DNA from: Pseudonocardia sp. 73-21 | GTDB lineage: Bacteria > Actinomycetota > Actinomycetes > Mycobacteriales > Pseudonocardiaceae | Reading direction: 5' to 3' | Length of the DNA stretch: 50,660 nucleotides | Assembly: GCF_001899645.1 (NCBI RefSeq) | Contig: NZ_MKVV01000061.1 | Coordinates: 70,835-121,494, forward strand | Shown: piece after piece, positions 24,865 to 32,822 of the stretch | How the letters are laid out: the number at the start of each line of letters is the position of its first letter | How positions within the stretch are numbered: position 1 is the first letter of the stretch | Program-made: the position numbers and the translations under genes | The notes under the pieces: generated by a model | Told to the model about the DNA's origin: nothing | The model's input: only the letters and a program-made list of their open reading frames with translations | Databases searched by the model: none

Positions 24865-25640
24865 CCCAAGGCGACCCCGAGTACGGCCACCTCTCTCCTC
24901 TACTCGAGAAGTACGCCGCTCTCGATCCCGACGACCCCCGCCGCGAGGCGCTGCGCGACGAGCTGGTCACCGGCTTCCTGCCCGTCGCCCAGCACATCGC
25001 GCGGCGGTTCAACAACCGCGGTGAACCACTGGACGACCTCGTGCAGGTCGCCACGGTCGGTCTCATCAACGCCGTCGACCGCTACTCCCCCGAACGCGGC
25101 ACCGACTTCTTCTCCTTTGCCGTGCCCACCATCAGTGGCGAGGTGCGTCGGCACTTCCGGGACCTCGGCTGGTCGATGCGCGTGCCGCGGCGGCTGAAGG
25201 ACCTGCACGTGTCGATCAACACCGCCGTGTCGAACCTCTCCCAGGACCTCGGCCGGGCCCCGCGCCCCAGCGAGATCGCCGACCAGCTCGGCGTCCCCGT
25301 CGCCGACGTGCTGGAGGGGCTCGAGGCGTCGGAGGCGTACCGCAGTTCGTCGCTGGACGAGATGCTCTCGTCCGAGCAGGGCAGCGCCACCGTCGGCGAG
25401 CTGGTGGGCGAGGCCGACGCCGAGCTCACCCGCGTCGACTTCCAGCAGGCCCTGCGGCCCGTCCTCGCCGAGCTGCCCGAGCGCGAGCGCACCATCGTGC
25501 TGCTGCGGTTCTTCGGCAACATGACGCAGACCCAGATCGCCGACAAGGTCGGCATCTCGCAGATGCACGTCTCGCGGCTGCTGGCCCAGACGCTCGACCG
25601 GCTGCGCACCCGACTCGACCCGGACACGCGCTCCGGTTGA
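24861..25640 (+). CDS. sigF: RNA polymerase sigma factor SigF
   Basis: A 259-residue SigB/F/G-type sigma factor. Region 2 includes ALRDELVTGFLPVAQHIARRF and DDLVQVATVGLINAVDRYSPERGTDFFSFAVPTI; region 3 has RAPRPSEIADQLGV; region 4 has LPERERTIVLLRFFGNMTQTQIADKVGISQMHVSRLL. GTG 24861 overlaps the usfX stop and there is no separate ribosome site, which supports coupling. It should direct transcription from GTTT-GGGTA promoters such as those at 15070 and 24347. Confidence 0.93.
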   Translation: MTQGDPEYGHLSPLLEKYAALDPDDPRREALRDELVTGFLPVAQHIARRFNNRGEPLDDLVQVATVGLINAVDRYSPERGTDFFSFAVPTISGEVRRHFRDLGWSMRVPRRLKDLHVSINTAVSNLSQDLGRAPRPSEIADQLGVPVADVLEGLEASEAYRSSSLDEMLSSEQGSATVGELVGEADAELTRVDFQQALRPVLAELPERERTIVLLRFFGNMTQTQIADKVGISQMHVSRLLAQTLDRLRTRLDPDTRSG

Positions 25641-25725
25641 GCGTCGGCGACGATCAGGGCATGCGTCTCCCCGCCCACCCCCATCACGGCACCGGTAGCG
25701 GCCGCCTCGCCGGAAGGAGCACTCG

Positions 25726-26895
25726 GTGACCAACCCTGAACATGTCCTCGTGGTGGGCGCGGGCCTCGGTGGCCTGCGCACCGTGGAGCAGCTGCGCGCC
25801 ACGGGCTACGAGGGCCGCATCAGCCTCGTCGGGGCCGAGGAGCACGCGCCCTACGACCGGCCGCCGCTGTCCAAGCAGGTGCTCACCGGCGACTGGGAGC
25901 CCGAGCGCACCGGGCTGCGCACCGTCGAGGAGCTCGAGAACCTCGGCGTGCGCACCCACCTGGGGCTGCGGGCCGTCGCGCTGCGCCCGGGCGAGGTCGA
26001 GCTGTCCGACGGCGCCACGCTCTACGCCGACGCGATCGTCGTCGCCACCGGGCTGGTGGCCCGTCGGCTCCCCGACCAGCCCGCGTCGGTCCACACGCTG
26101 CGCACCCTCGACGACGCGCTGGCCCTGCGTGCGCAGCTCGAGAAGATCGGGTCGCTGCTCGTCGTGGGCGGCGGGTTCATCGGGGCCGAGGTGGCCAGCT
26201 CCGCGCGATCCCGGGGTGTGGAGGTGACGGTCCTGGAGGCGCTGCCGGCGCCGTCCTCGCGCGCGCTGGGGGCCGATCTGGGCGCCGTGGCCGGCCGCCT
26301 GCTCACCGAGGGGGGCGTGGACCTGCGCACGAACGTCCGCATCACCGGGTTCGTCGACGGGGGCGTCGCGCTGGAGGACGGAAGCACCGTCACCGCGGAC
26401 GCCGTCGTCGTCGGGATCGGCGGCGTGCCGGACCTGGACTGGATCGAGGGCGTCGACGCCTCCCGTGGTCTGCTCTGCGGCCCCAGCGGGCGCGTGGAGG
26501 GCCTGGAGGGCGTCTGGGCGGTCGGCGACGTCGCGTCCTGGGACGGGCACCGCAGCGAGCACTGGACGAGCGCGGGAGACCAGGCGGCGGTGGTGGCCCG
26601 CGACATCGTCGGCGAGGAGGCCCCGCCCGCCACCGTGCCGTACTTCTGGTCCGACCAGTTCGGGCTCAAGATCCAGCTGATCGGACGGCCCGACGGGGCC
26701 GACGAGGTGCTCCCGCTGCACGGCACGGGGCTGGACGGCGGCCCGATCAAGGGCACGGTGGCCGGGTACCTGGCGGGCGGGAAGCTCGTGGCCGTGGCCG
26801 GATTCGGCGCGGCGCGGCTGATCGCCCGCTACCGGGCGCTGGTGGCCGACGGGGCGGACCGGGCCGCGGCGCTGGAGTTCGCCGCGACCCTGTAG
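25726..26895 (+). CDS. FAD-dependent ferredoxin reductase-type oxidoreductase
   Basis: A 389-residue flavoprotein of the rubredoxin/putidaredoxin reductase family. The FAD-binding GAGLGGLRTVEQLR is at about residue 11, APYDRPPLSKQVL follows, the NAD-binding VVGGGFIGAEVA is at about 146, and the second FAD motif EGVWAVGDVA is near 262. The C-terminal domain has YFWSDQFGLKIQLIG. It transfers electrons from NAD(P)H to a small iron-sulfur protein, commonly for a P450 or dioxygenase; no such partner is nearby. GTG 25726 has GGAAGGAG upstream. It follows sigF by 85 bp on the same strand. Confidence 0.88.
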   Translation: MTNPEHVLVVGAGLGGLRTVEQLRATGYEGRISLVGAEEHAPYDRPPLSKQVLTGDWEPERTGLRTVEELENLGVRTHLGLRAVALRPGEVELSDGATLYADAIVVATGLVARRLPDQPASVHTLRTLDDALALRAQLEKIGSLLVVGGGFIGAEVASSARSRGVEVTVLEALPAPSSRALGADLGAVAGRLLTEGGVDLRTNVRITGFVDGGVALEDGSTVTADAVVVGIGGVPDLDWIEGVDASRGLLCGPSGRVEGLEGVWAVGDVASWDGHRSEHWTSAGDQAAVVARDIVGEEAPPATVPYFWSDQFGLKIQLIGRPDGADEVLPLHGTGLDGGPIKGTVAGYLAGGKLVAVAGFGAARLIARYRALVADGADRAAALEFAATL

Positions 26896-26902
26896 GCCCT
26901 AC

Positions 26903-27124
26903 CTACCTGAAGAGCTTGCGCAGGATCGCGAGCCCGACGATCGCGCCGACCGCGATCAGGGCGTAGCGGACCTTCGGCTGGTTGAGCGTGTCGGTCACGC
27001 TCTGCTTGCCCGCGTCGACGAACTTCTTCGGGTTCGCCCGCTCGCTGAGCACGTCGAGGCTGTCGGCGAGGGCGTCCCTCGCCTTCTCGATCTCGCGCTG
27101 GATGGTGTCCGGGTCGCGCGCCAC
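26903..27124 (-). CDS. DUF3618 domain small membrane protein
   Basis: A 73-residue protein with the DUF3618 pattern: RDPDTIQREIEKARDALADSL, a coiled-coil-like helix, DAGKQSVTDTL, and a C-terminal membrane helix (YALIAVGAIVGLAILRKLF). GTG 27124 has AGGAGG 4 nt upstream. The family is common in actinobacteria near phage-shock or cell-envelope genes, with no known activity. It is divergent from bcp (89 bp apart) and convergent with the oxidoreductase. Confidence 0.82.
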   Translation of the reverse strand: MARDPDTIQREIEKARDALADSLDVLSERANPKKFVDAGKQSVTDTLNQPKVRYALIAVGAIVGLAILRKLFR

Positions 27125-27213
27125 GACGCCTCCTGACGTACAGATGGTTGCTGAGGTGGTCACCGTAGATCACACCCGCCGTCACCGTCGGAGGGGCGTG
27201 CCAGGATCGCGTC

Positions 27214-27681
27214 ATGAGCACCCGACTCGCGGCCGGCGACCCGGCCCCCGACTTCACCCTCCCCGACGCCGACGAGAAGCCCGTCTCGCTCTCCGACTAC
27301 CGCGGCCGCCGCGTCGTCGTCTACTTCTACCCGGCCGCCAGCACGCCCGGCTGCACCAAGCAGGCCTGCGACTTCCGCGACAACCTGGCCGAGCTGAACG
27401 ACGCCGGCCTCGACGTCCTGGGCGTCTCCCCCGACAAGCCCGCCAAGCTCGCGAGGTTCCGCGACAAGGAGGGCCTGACGTTCCCGCTGCTGTCGGACCC
27501 GGGGAAGACGGTCCTCAACGCCTACGGCGCGTTCGGGGAGAAGCAGATGTACGGCAAGACGGTCACGGGCGTCATCCGTTCCACGTTCGTCATCGACGCC
27601 GACGGGAAGATCGAGGAGGCGCAGTACAACGTCCGCGCCACCGGCCACGTGGCGAAGCTGCGCAAGGACCTCAAGGTCTGA
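27214..27681 (+). CDS. bcp: Thioredoxin-dependent peroxiredoxin Bcp/PrxQ
   Basis: A 155-residue peroxiredoxin. C47 in YFYPAASTPGCTKQAC is the peroxidatic cysteine and C52 the resolving one, five residues later, as in PrxQ-type enzymes. DFTLPDADEKPVSLSDYRG and RSTFVIDADGKI complete the family pattern. It reduces hydrogen peroxide and organic hydroperoxides in the cytoplasm with thioredoxin. A 6-bp hairpin (TGTGGA, CAAC, TCCACA; 27685-27700) follows the stop and may weakly terminate transcription just before the LexA box. Confidence 0.93.
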   Translation: MSTRLAAGDPAPDFTLPDADEKPVSLSDYRGRRVVVYFYPAASTPGCTKQACDFRDNLAELNDAGLDVLGVSPDKPAKLARFRDKEGLTFPLLSDPGKTVLNAYGAFGEKQMYGKTVTGVIRSTFVIDADGKIEEAQYNVRATGHVAKLRKDLKV

Positions 27682-27704
27682 CCCTGTGGACAACTCCACA
27701 TCGA

Positions 27705-27720
27705 TCGAACTGACGTTCGG
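27705..27720 (+). promoter_or_regulatory. LexA (SOS) box
   Basis: TCGAACTGACGTTCGG matches the actinobacterial LexA box TCGAAC-N4-GTTCGA at 11 of 12 fixed positions. It lies directly upstream of a leaderless -10 box TACGAT (27721-27726), which is 6 nt before ATG 27733. A repressor here would block the promoter of the HNH/tRNA unit. Confidence 0.7.
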
Positions 27721-27732
27721 TACGATTCGGGC

Positions 27733-28004
27733 ATGCCGAGACCTCGGAGCTGGACCGCCGAGGCCGGCCCTCCACCAGGGCGCCACACCGCTGCAGGACC
27801 TTCCGGCGCAGGGCTCCATCGTCCGTTCGAGCCTGCTGCGGAGGCGTCTCATCGCGGCCGGCCTGAGCGACCGGCGAGGAGAGCCACTCCCCTTGGTCCT
27901 GGACCACATCAACGGCGACCACACCGACAATCGGCCGGGGAACCTCCGTATTCTGTGCCCGAACTGCCACGCGCCGACCGACACATGGTGCGGGCGGAAC
28001 AGGA
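27733..28004 (+). pseudogene. Decayed HNH endonuclease gene
   Basis: The first codons (MPRPRSWTAE) are the usual beginning of a class of actinobacterial HNH nucleases and are placed exactly right for the LexA-controlled leaderless promoter. The rest is in a different frame: LQDLPAQGSIVRSSLLRRRL, then PLVLDHINGDHTDNRPGNLR and ILCPNCHAPTDTWCGRN. The HNH core (LDHINGDHTDN) and one CxxC remain. The middle domain is deleted and the first zinc CxxC, expected before the HNH core, is gone. The promoter is intact while the gene is broken. The conserved part ends exactly where the tRNA begins. Confidence 0.65.
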
Positions 28005-28081
28005 GCCGGCGTACTCCAACTGGCAGAGAGGCGGCACTTAGAATGCCGACAGTGCGGGTTCGAATCCCGTCGCCGGCACCA
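28005..28081 (+). tRNA. Non-canonical tRNA, anticodon UAG, class I shape
   Basis: A complete cloverleaf: acceptor GCCGGCG (28005-28011) pairs fully with 28071-28077; T8 A9; D arm with CTC/GAG and G18-G19 (28014-28030); anticodon stem CGGCA/TGCCG with loop CTTAGAA (28037-28043), anticodon UAG at 28039-28041; variable loop ACAGT of 5 nt; T arm GCGGG-TTCGAAT-CCCGT (one G-T pair); discriminator A28078 and encoded CCA. UAG reads the Leu codon CUA, but bacterial tRNA-Leu has a long variable arm, which is absent here. Its charging identity is therefore unclear. It abuts the HNH remnant and shares its strand and SOS-type promoter. Confidence 0.8.
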
Positions 28082-28113
28082 CCGCGGGGGTCCGCCCTCT
28101 GCGCCGCAGCGAG

Positions 28114-28836
28114 CTATGCGGCCGTTTCCGGGCCGGTTTCCGGGGCTGCCGCGGAGGGGGCGAGCTCCGGGCGGGCCGCCGGTCCCCGCCGCGACGCGAT
28201 GGCCGCCCCGGCCAGGCCCAGGAGGCCACCGGCGATCGAGACCGCGAACGAGGCCGGGTTGATGCTGCCGCCGGTGGCCGCGTCGCCCAGCACCACGATG
28301 GCCACCGTGCCGGGCAGCACGCCGAGCACCGTGCCCACCGCGTACGGCAGCACGCGCACCTTCGCCAGCCCCGCGGCGTAGTTCATCACCGCGAACGGCA
28401 CCGCCGGGATCAGCCGCAGCGACACCACCGCGAGCAGGCCGTTGTGGTCGAGCCGCCCGCGCACCCAGGCCACGCCCGGGCGGTGGGAGTGCCGGTCCAC
28501 GAACGCGCCACCCACGAACCCCACCAGCCAGTACGCGGCCAGGGCGGCGAGCAGCGTGGCCAGCACGGTGAGCACGACCCCGAAGACCGCGCCGAAGAGC
28601 ACCCCGGCGGCCACGGTGAAGACCGTGCGCGGCAACGGGGTGATCGTCACCACGCCCTGCAGCAGCACGAACAGCACGGGCGCCCACGCGCCGGCCTCGG
28701 CCACCGTGCGGCGCACGTGGTGGATGCCGCCCGAGCGGACCAGCAGCACCACCACCACGAGCAGGGCGAGCAGCACGAGCACGCCGGCGACCGCGCGCCA
28801 CCATGTCGCGGCACGCCACGTCCCGGGTCGGGTCAT
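28114..28836 (-). CDS. TVP38/TMEM64 (DedA-superfamily) membrane protein
   Basis: A 240-residue membrane protein from ATG 28836, with TACCGT 7 nt upstream (28844-28849; leaderless). Several hydrophobic helices are seen (about 20-40, 56-76, 80-110, 150-170, 175-200, 205-225). The VTT-domain features are present: TPLPRTVFTVAAGVLFG, then RLDHNGLLAVVSLRLIPAVPFAVMNYAAG. Members are proposed lipid scramblase-like proteins. The C-terminal tail is Ala/Pro-rich. It is divergent from the 28914 gene. Confidence 0.88.
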   Translation of the reverse strand: MTRPGTWRAATWWRAVAGVLVLLALLVVVVLLVRSGGIHHVRRTVAEAGAWAPVLFVLLQGVVTITPLPRTVFTVAAGVLFGAVFGVVLTVLATLLAALAAYWLVGFVGGAFVDRHSHRPGVAWVRGRLDHNGLLAVVSLRLIPAVPFAVMNYAAGLAKVRVLPYAVGTVLGVLPGTVAIVVLGDAATGGSINPASFAVSIAGGLLGLAGAAIASRRGPAARPELAPSAAAPETGPETAA

Positions 28837-28913
28837 GGCACCGACGGTACCCACGTCCGGGTGCCGCCCGCGGGAAGGGTGGGCCGATCGTCTCCCGGCT
28901 ACCGTGATCGATC

Positions 28914-29309
28914 GTGGACACACCCGATCTCGACCTCGATCCCGACGGCCTCGCGGTGCGCCGTGAGGTGCTCGGCCCCGAGTACGTCGACGCCGCGCTG
29001 GCGAAGGCCGACGCCACCACCGCCGAGTTCCAGAAGATGATCACCGAGTACGCCTGGGGCCACGTCTGGACCCGCCCGGGCATCGACCGCCGCATGCGCA
29101 GCGCCGTGACGCTCACCGCACTGGTCGCCCACGGCCACCTCGCCGAGCTGGAGCTGCACCTGCGCGCCGCCCTGCGCAACGGGCTGACCCGTGAGGAGAT
29201 CGTCGAAATCCTCCTGCAGACCGCGATCTACTGCGGCGTGCCGGCGGCCAACAGCGCGTTCGGGGTGGCCCGCCGGGTGCTGGCCGAGGAGGACCCCGTC
29301 ACACCCTGA
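28914..29309 (+). CDS. Carboxymuconolactone decarboxylase family protein (PcaC-like)
   Basis: A 131-residue all-helical protein matching PcaC in length: AEFQKMITEYAWGHVWTRPGID, RRMRSAVTLTALVAHGHLAELELHLR and EEIVEILLQTAIYCGVPAAN. True PcaC decarboxylates 4-carboxymuconolactone in protocatechuate degradation. No other pca gene is near, so the substrate is open. It lacks the CxxC of the AhpD branch. GTG 28914 has TACCGT 8 nt upstream. Its 3' end overlaps rdgB by 11 bp. Confidence 0.83.
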   Translation: MDTPDLDLDPDGLAVRREVLGPEYVDAALAKADATTAEFQKMITEYAWGHVWTRPGIDRRMRSAVTLTALVAHGHLAELELHLRAALRNGLTREEIVEILLQTAIYCGVPAANSAFGVARRVLAEEDPVTP

Positions 29310-29904
29310 GCGCCGCCAGGTGCGGCACCAGCGCCCGCAGGGCGCGGCCGCGGTGGGAGGCCGCGTCCTTCTCCCCGGCGGACAGCTCCGCCGAGGAGCG
29401 CTCCTCCCCCTCGGGCACGAAGATCGGGTCGTAGCCGAAGCCGTTGGTGCCGCGCGGGGCCCGGATGATCCGCCCCGGCCACTCGCCGTGCACCACCGTC
29501 TCGGCGCCTCCCGGGACGGCCAGGGCGGCGGCGCAGACGAACGCGGCGCCGCGACGCTCGTCGGGCACGTCACCGAGCTGGCCGAGCAGCAGCTCCAGGT
29601 TGGCGACGTCGTCGCCGTGCTTGCCGCACCAGCGCGCCGAGAGCACCCCGGGCATGCCGTTGAGGGCGTCGACGGTCAGCCCGGAGTCGTCGGCCACCGC
29701 CGGGAGCCCGGTGGCCGCCGCCGCGTCCCGGGCCTTGGCCAGCGCGTTCTCCGCGAAGGTGGCGCCGGTCTCCGGAACCTCGGGGAACTCGGGCACGTCG
29801 GCGAGCCCGAGGACCGTCAGGCCGCCGAGGTCCGCCGTCTCCACGATGCGGCGCAGCTCGACGAGCTTGCCGGCGTTGCGGGTGGCGAGCAGGAGCCTGG
29901 TCAT
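29299..29904 (-). CDS. rdgB: XTP/dITP diphosphatase (Ham1/RdgB)
   Basis: A 201-residue Ham1-like enzyme from ATG 29904 with GAGGAG 8 nt upstream. Family motifs: LLLATRNAGKLVEL, TGATFAENALAKA, ADDSGLTVDALNG, PGVLSARW, TNGFGYDPIFVPEG and SHRGRAL. It removes inosine and xanthosine triphosphates from the nucleotide pool. It follows rph by 61 bp, the same order as Mycobacterium tuberculosis Rv1340-Rv1341, and probably shares its transcript. Confidence 0.95.
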   Translation of the reverse strand: MTRLLLATRNAGKLVELRRIVETADLGGLTVLGLADVPEFPEVPETGATFAENALAKARDAAAATGLPAVADDSGLTVDALNGMPGVLSARWCGKHGDDVANLELLLGQLGDVPDERRGAAFVCAAALAVPGGAETVVHGEWPGRIIRAPRGTNGFGYDPIFVPEGEERSSAELSAGEKDAASHRGRALRALVPHLAALRV

Positions 29905-29965
29905 GCCGAGTTCTCCTCGACCGGTGCGGCCGATGCCACGAGAGCCGTGATGGTGGCGGGCGACA

Positions 29966-30724
29966 TCACGGAGCGAGCTCCCCGGGGTAGGGCAGCGCGA
30001 GCGCCTCGGCCTGGATCTGCGCGATGCGCTCGATGCCGGCGAGCGCGGAGTCGAGCATGGCGTCGAGGGTGCGACGGCTGAACGTGGCGCCCTCACCGGT
30101 GCCCTGGACCTCGATCAACGTGCCGGTGTTGGTGGCGACGACGTTCGTGTCGACCTCGGCGCGCGAGTCCTCCTCGTAGGGCAGGTCGAGCCGGACCCGG
30201 CCGTCCACCACGCCGACGCTGACCGCGGCCACCTGGCACGACAGCGGCTTGGGGTCCGACAGCTTCCCGTGCGCGCCCAGCCAGGTGACGGCGTCGGCCA
30301 GCGCGACGTAGGCGCCGGTGATGGCGGCGGTGCGGGTGCCCCCGTCGGCCTGCAGGACGTCGCAGTCCAGGGCGATGGTGTTCTCCCCAAGTGCCTTGAG
30401 GTCGATGCAGGCCCGGAGCGAACGGCCGACGAGCCGGCTGATCTCGTGGGTGCGGCCGCCGACGCGACCCCTGACCGACTCGCGGTCGCTGCGGGTGTTG
30501 GTGGCCGAGGGCAGCATCGCGTACTCGGCGGTGAGCCAGCCCAGGCCGGAGCCCTTGCGCCAGCGCGGCACGCCCTCGGTGACGCTGGCCGCGCACAGCA
30601 CCTTCGTGTCGCCGAACTCCACCAGCACCGAGCCTGCGGGGTGCTTCTGGAAGCCGCGGGTGATGGTCACCGGTCGGAGTTCGTCGTCGGTCCTGCCGTC
30701 TGCGCGTGCGGTCGCCTGGGTCAC
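29966..30724 (-). CDS. rph: Ribonuclease PH
   Basis: A 252-residue RNase PH. It shows [65 protein letters not shown] and a C-terminal [17 protein letters not shown]. It trims tRNA 3' ends by phosphorolysis. GTG 30724 has a leaderless TAAGCT box (30732-30737) 7 nt upstream. A DUF2231 gene is divergent from it. Confidence 0.96.
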   Translation of the reverse strand: MTQATARADGRTDDELRPVTITRGFQKHPAGSVLVEFGDTKVLCAASVTEGVPRWRKGSGLGWLTAEYAMLPSATNTRSDRESVRGRVGGRTHEISRLVGRSLRACIDLKALGENTIALDCDVLQADGGTRTAAITGAYVALADAVTWLGAHGKLSDPKPLSCQVAAVSVGVVDGRVRLDLPYEEDSRAEVDTNVVATNTGTLIEVQGTGEGATFSRRTLDAMLDSALAGIERIAQIQAEALALPYPGELAP

Positions 30725-30786
30725 GGCGCCCAGCTTAAGGACGGCGCTTCACGCGGACCTCTTGACCTCACCGGTTTACTCCTTGA

Positions 30787-31269
30787 ATGTTCACCATCAA
30801 CGGGATCCCGGCGCACCCTCTGGTGATCCACGCTGTGGTCGTCCTCCTGCCACTGGCCACCCTGGGCGCGCTGCTGATCGCCGTCCGCCCCCGGTTGCGC
30901 CGCACCTTCGGCATCCCGGTGCTGCTGATGGCGCTGGTGGGCGTGGCCGCGGTGCCGGTCGCCACGCAGACGGGTGAGCAGCTGCAACGGGTGCTGCCCG
31001 GCCCGAACCCGTTGATCCAGATCCACGAGCAGCGCGGCAACACGCTGCTGCCGTGGGCGGTGGCGTTCCTGGTGGTGCTGGCGGTGGCGGTGGTGACCGA
31101 GTTCCGGACGAGCCGCCCGGTCGACGGGGCCACCACCCGGACCTCGTCGCGGGTCACCACGATCGCCACCGTGCTGGCGGCCGTGCTCGGGCTCGTCGTC
31201 ACCGGCCTCGTCGTCTGGATCGGCGACGCCGGCGCGACGGCGGTCTGGAAGGGCGTGGGCAGGGGCTAG
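30787..31269 (+). CDS. DUF2231 integral membrane protein
   Basis: A 160-residue protein with four hydrophobic segments (about 10-33, 42-60, 86-106, 125-147). FTINGIPAHPLVIHAVVVLLPLATLG is the typical start of DUF2231 proteins, in which the His residues of this first helix are conserved and may bind a metal or heme. Function unknown. It interrupts the otherwise minus-strand rph/metallo-hydrolase block. Its stop shares CTAG with the convergent metallo-hydrolase gene. Confidence 0.87.
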   Translation: MFTINGIPAHPLVIHAVVVLLPLATLGALLIAVRPRLRRTFGIPVLLMALVGVAAVPVATQTGEQLQRVLPGPNPLIQIHEQRGNTLLPWAVAFLVVLAVAVVTEFRTSRPVDGATTRTSSRVTTIATVLAAVLGLVVTGLVVWIGDAGATAVWKGVGRG

Positions 31270-32039
31270 ACCTCGTAGGCGGCATCCGGGGCCACCAGCT
31301 CCACCGGGCCGTCGAACGCCTCCTTGGCCTCGGCCATGAGCTGCTCGCCGTCGAACCAGACGGGCACGTGCGTGAGCAGCAGCCGCCCGACGCCGGCGGC
31401 GGCCGCGTGCTCCCCCGCCTCGCGCCCGGACAGGTGGACGCCGGGCGGGGCGTCGTCGTGGTGGGGCCAGGTGGCCTCGCAGAGCAGGACGTCGGCGCCG
31501 CGCGCGATCTCGACCAGCCCGGCGCAGGGGCCGGTGTCGCCGCTGTAGACGATGGTGCGACCCCCGGCCTCGACGCGGAGGCCGTAGGCGTCGCACGGGT
31601 GGTCGACGCGGCCGGCGCGCACGGTGGCCCCGGCCAGCTCGGACGAGCTGCCGTCGGAGATCGGGCGGAAGTCGAACACGTCGGTCATGTCGGTCTCGGC
31701 CAGCTCGGCCGCCGACGGCGCGTACGCGGCCGCGAAACGCGTCGGGGCCTCGGCGGGGGCCAGCACCGGCAGCCGGCGCGCGGTGACGTCGTAGGGCGGG
31801 CGCGGGTGGTAGCGGCGGAACACCGCTAGCGAGGCGAAGTCGGAGCAGTGGTCGGGGTGCAGGTGCGAGAACAGCACGCCGTCGAGCGTCCAGGGGTCGC
31901 AGTGGCGTTGCAGCGCACCGAACGTACCGTTGCCCAGATCGAGGACGAACCGCGCGTCACCGGCCTCCAGCAGGTACCCGGACGCGGGCGAGACCGGCCC
32001 CGGCCCGCTGCCCGAACAGCCCAGCACGATCAGCCTCAT
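31266..32039 (-). CDS. Metallo-beta-lactamase fold hydrolase (Rv1339-like, possible cAMP phosphodiesterase)
   Basis: A 257-residue metallo-hydrolase with the HLHPDHCSD metal motif (about residue 59), GDTGP (Asp bridge), and a late His in LLLTHVPVW. The start, LIVLGCSGSGPGPVSPASGYLLE, and the position beside murI and rph match Mycobacterium tuberculosis Rv1339, reported to hydrolyse cAMP; the activity here is by analogy. RNase Z is the structural neighbour, but the exosite is absent. Its ATG overlaps the stop of the upstream membrane-protein gene by 4 bp. Confidence 0.85.
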   Translation of the reverse strand: MRLIVLGCSGSGPGPVSPASGYLLEAGDARFVLDLGNGTFGALQRHCDPWTLDGVLFSHLHPDHCSDFASLAVFRRYHPRPPYDVTARRLPVLAPAEAPTRFAAAYAPSAAELAETDMTDVFDFRPISDGSSSELAGATVRAGRVDHPCDAYGLRVEAGGRTIVYSGDTGPCAGLVEIARGADVLLCEATWPHHDDAPPGVHLSGREAGEHAAAAGVGRLLLTHVPVWFDGEQLMAEAKEAFDGPVELVAPDAAYEV

Positions 32040-32446
32040 GGCCGAACGTTAGCCCTCGTGCGCCGCAGCCACCACAGTCCGATGAGGGGGAGCACGAGCG
32101 GGATGAACCCGTATCCGCGGCCGTAGACCGACCAGACCGTGTCGTCCGGGAAGTCGCCGCTGTCGAGCACCGTGAACGTGCCGACGGCCAGCACCCCGAC
32201 CAGCTCGATCACGACGGCGGTCCACGCGAGCCGCCGTGACCAGGGACGGTGCCCGGCCAGGCCGATCGTCGCCAGGATGTAGACGACGCCCGAGAGCGCG
32301 GAGAGCAGGTAGGCCACGGGGGCCTCGTGGAACTTCGACGCGATCTGCACGGCGGCCCGGGCGGTGGCCGAGAGAGCGAAGATCCCGTAGACGGCGATGA
32401 GCACCCGCCCCGGACCCGAGGAGGTGGCGCGGACGGAGTCAGACAC
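32036..32446 (-). CDS. Four-helix integral membrane protein, family not recognised
   Basis: A 136-residue protein from GTG 32446 with four hydrophobic segments (about 14-32, 44-63, 71-92, 112-128). A conserved-looking GRGYGFIPLVLPLIGLWWLRR precedes a short basic tail. It overlaps its neighbours on both sides (8 bp with the upstream gene, 4 bp with the metallo-hydrolase), so murI, two membrane genes and the hydrolase look like one transcription unit. These two membrane genes have no counterpart between murI and Rv1339 in the tuberculosis order. No function can be assigned. Confidence 0.75.
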   Translation of the reverse strand: MSDSVRATSSGPGRVLIAVYGIFALSATARAAVQIASKFHEAPVAYLLSALSGVVYILATIGLAGHRPWSRRLAWTAVVIELVGVLAVGTFTVLDSGDFPDDTVWSVYGRGYGFIPLVLPLIGLWWLRRTRANVRP

Positions 32447-32822
32447 GGGCGTCCCACAGGTACTGGAGGCGGACCACCGCGACCGCGACGGCGATCGCGC
32501 CGACGGCGATCACCGTGCCGCCCCAGCGGGTGGGGCCGTCCCCGGTGTTCTCGTCGGTGGCGGTGGCGAACTGCGTGGCGATGGGCAGCACGCCGATGGA
32601 GACGGCCAGGTAGATGAGGAACGTGGAGGTCTCCACGAGCTGGACGCCGCCGAGCACCTGGACCACGGCGACGGCGGCCTGCACCACCAGCAGCGCGACG
32701 ACGACCCCCACGGCGATCGTCGAGATGCGGTCCGGCGGCCGGTTCAGCACGGTGAGGACCAACCCGTAGACGGCGAGCACGCCGAGCGCCACGAGCACCA
32801 CCACCTCGAGCGCAGCGATCAC
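32439..32822 (-). CDS. Four-helix integral membrane protein, family not recognised
   Basis: A 127-residue protein from GTG 32822, which overlaps the murI stop by 4 bp (GTGA) and also has TAGCGT 7 nt upstream (32830-32835), so it may be expressed both by coupling and from its own leaderless promoter. Hydrophobic segments at about 3-24, 35-55, 64-82 and 100-118. A polar loop ([16 protein letters not shown]) separates the last two. No family recognised. Confidence 0.72.
   Translation of the reverse strand: MIAALEVVVLVALGVLAVYGLVLTVLNRPPDRISTIAVGVVVALLVVQAAVAVVQVLGGVQLVETSTFLIYLAVSIGVLPIATQFATATDENTGDGPTRWGGTVIAVGAIAVAVAVVRLQYLWDARV

Noticed and set aside
27686..28381. One continuous 231-residue HNH protein reading through the tRNA.
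   Set aside because: Residues beyond the CGRN end are translation of the tRNA and of DNA opposite the TVP38 gene, and the real N-terminus lies in another frame, so a pseudogene followed by a tRNA is the better reading.
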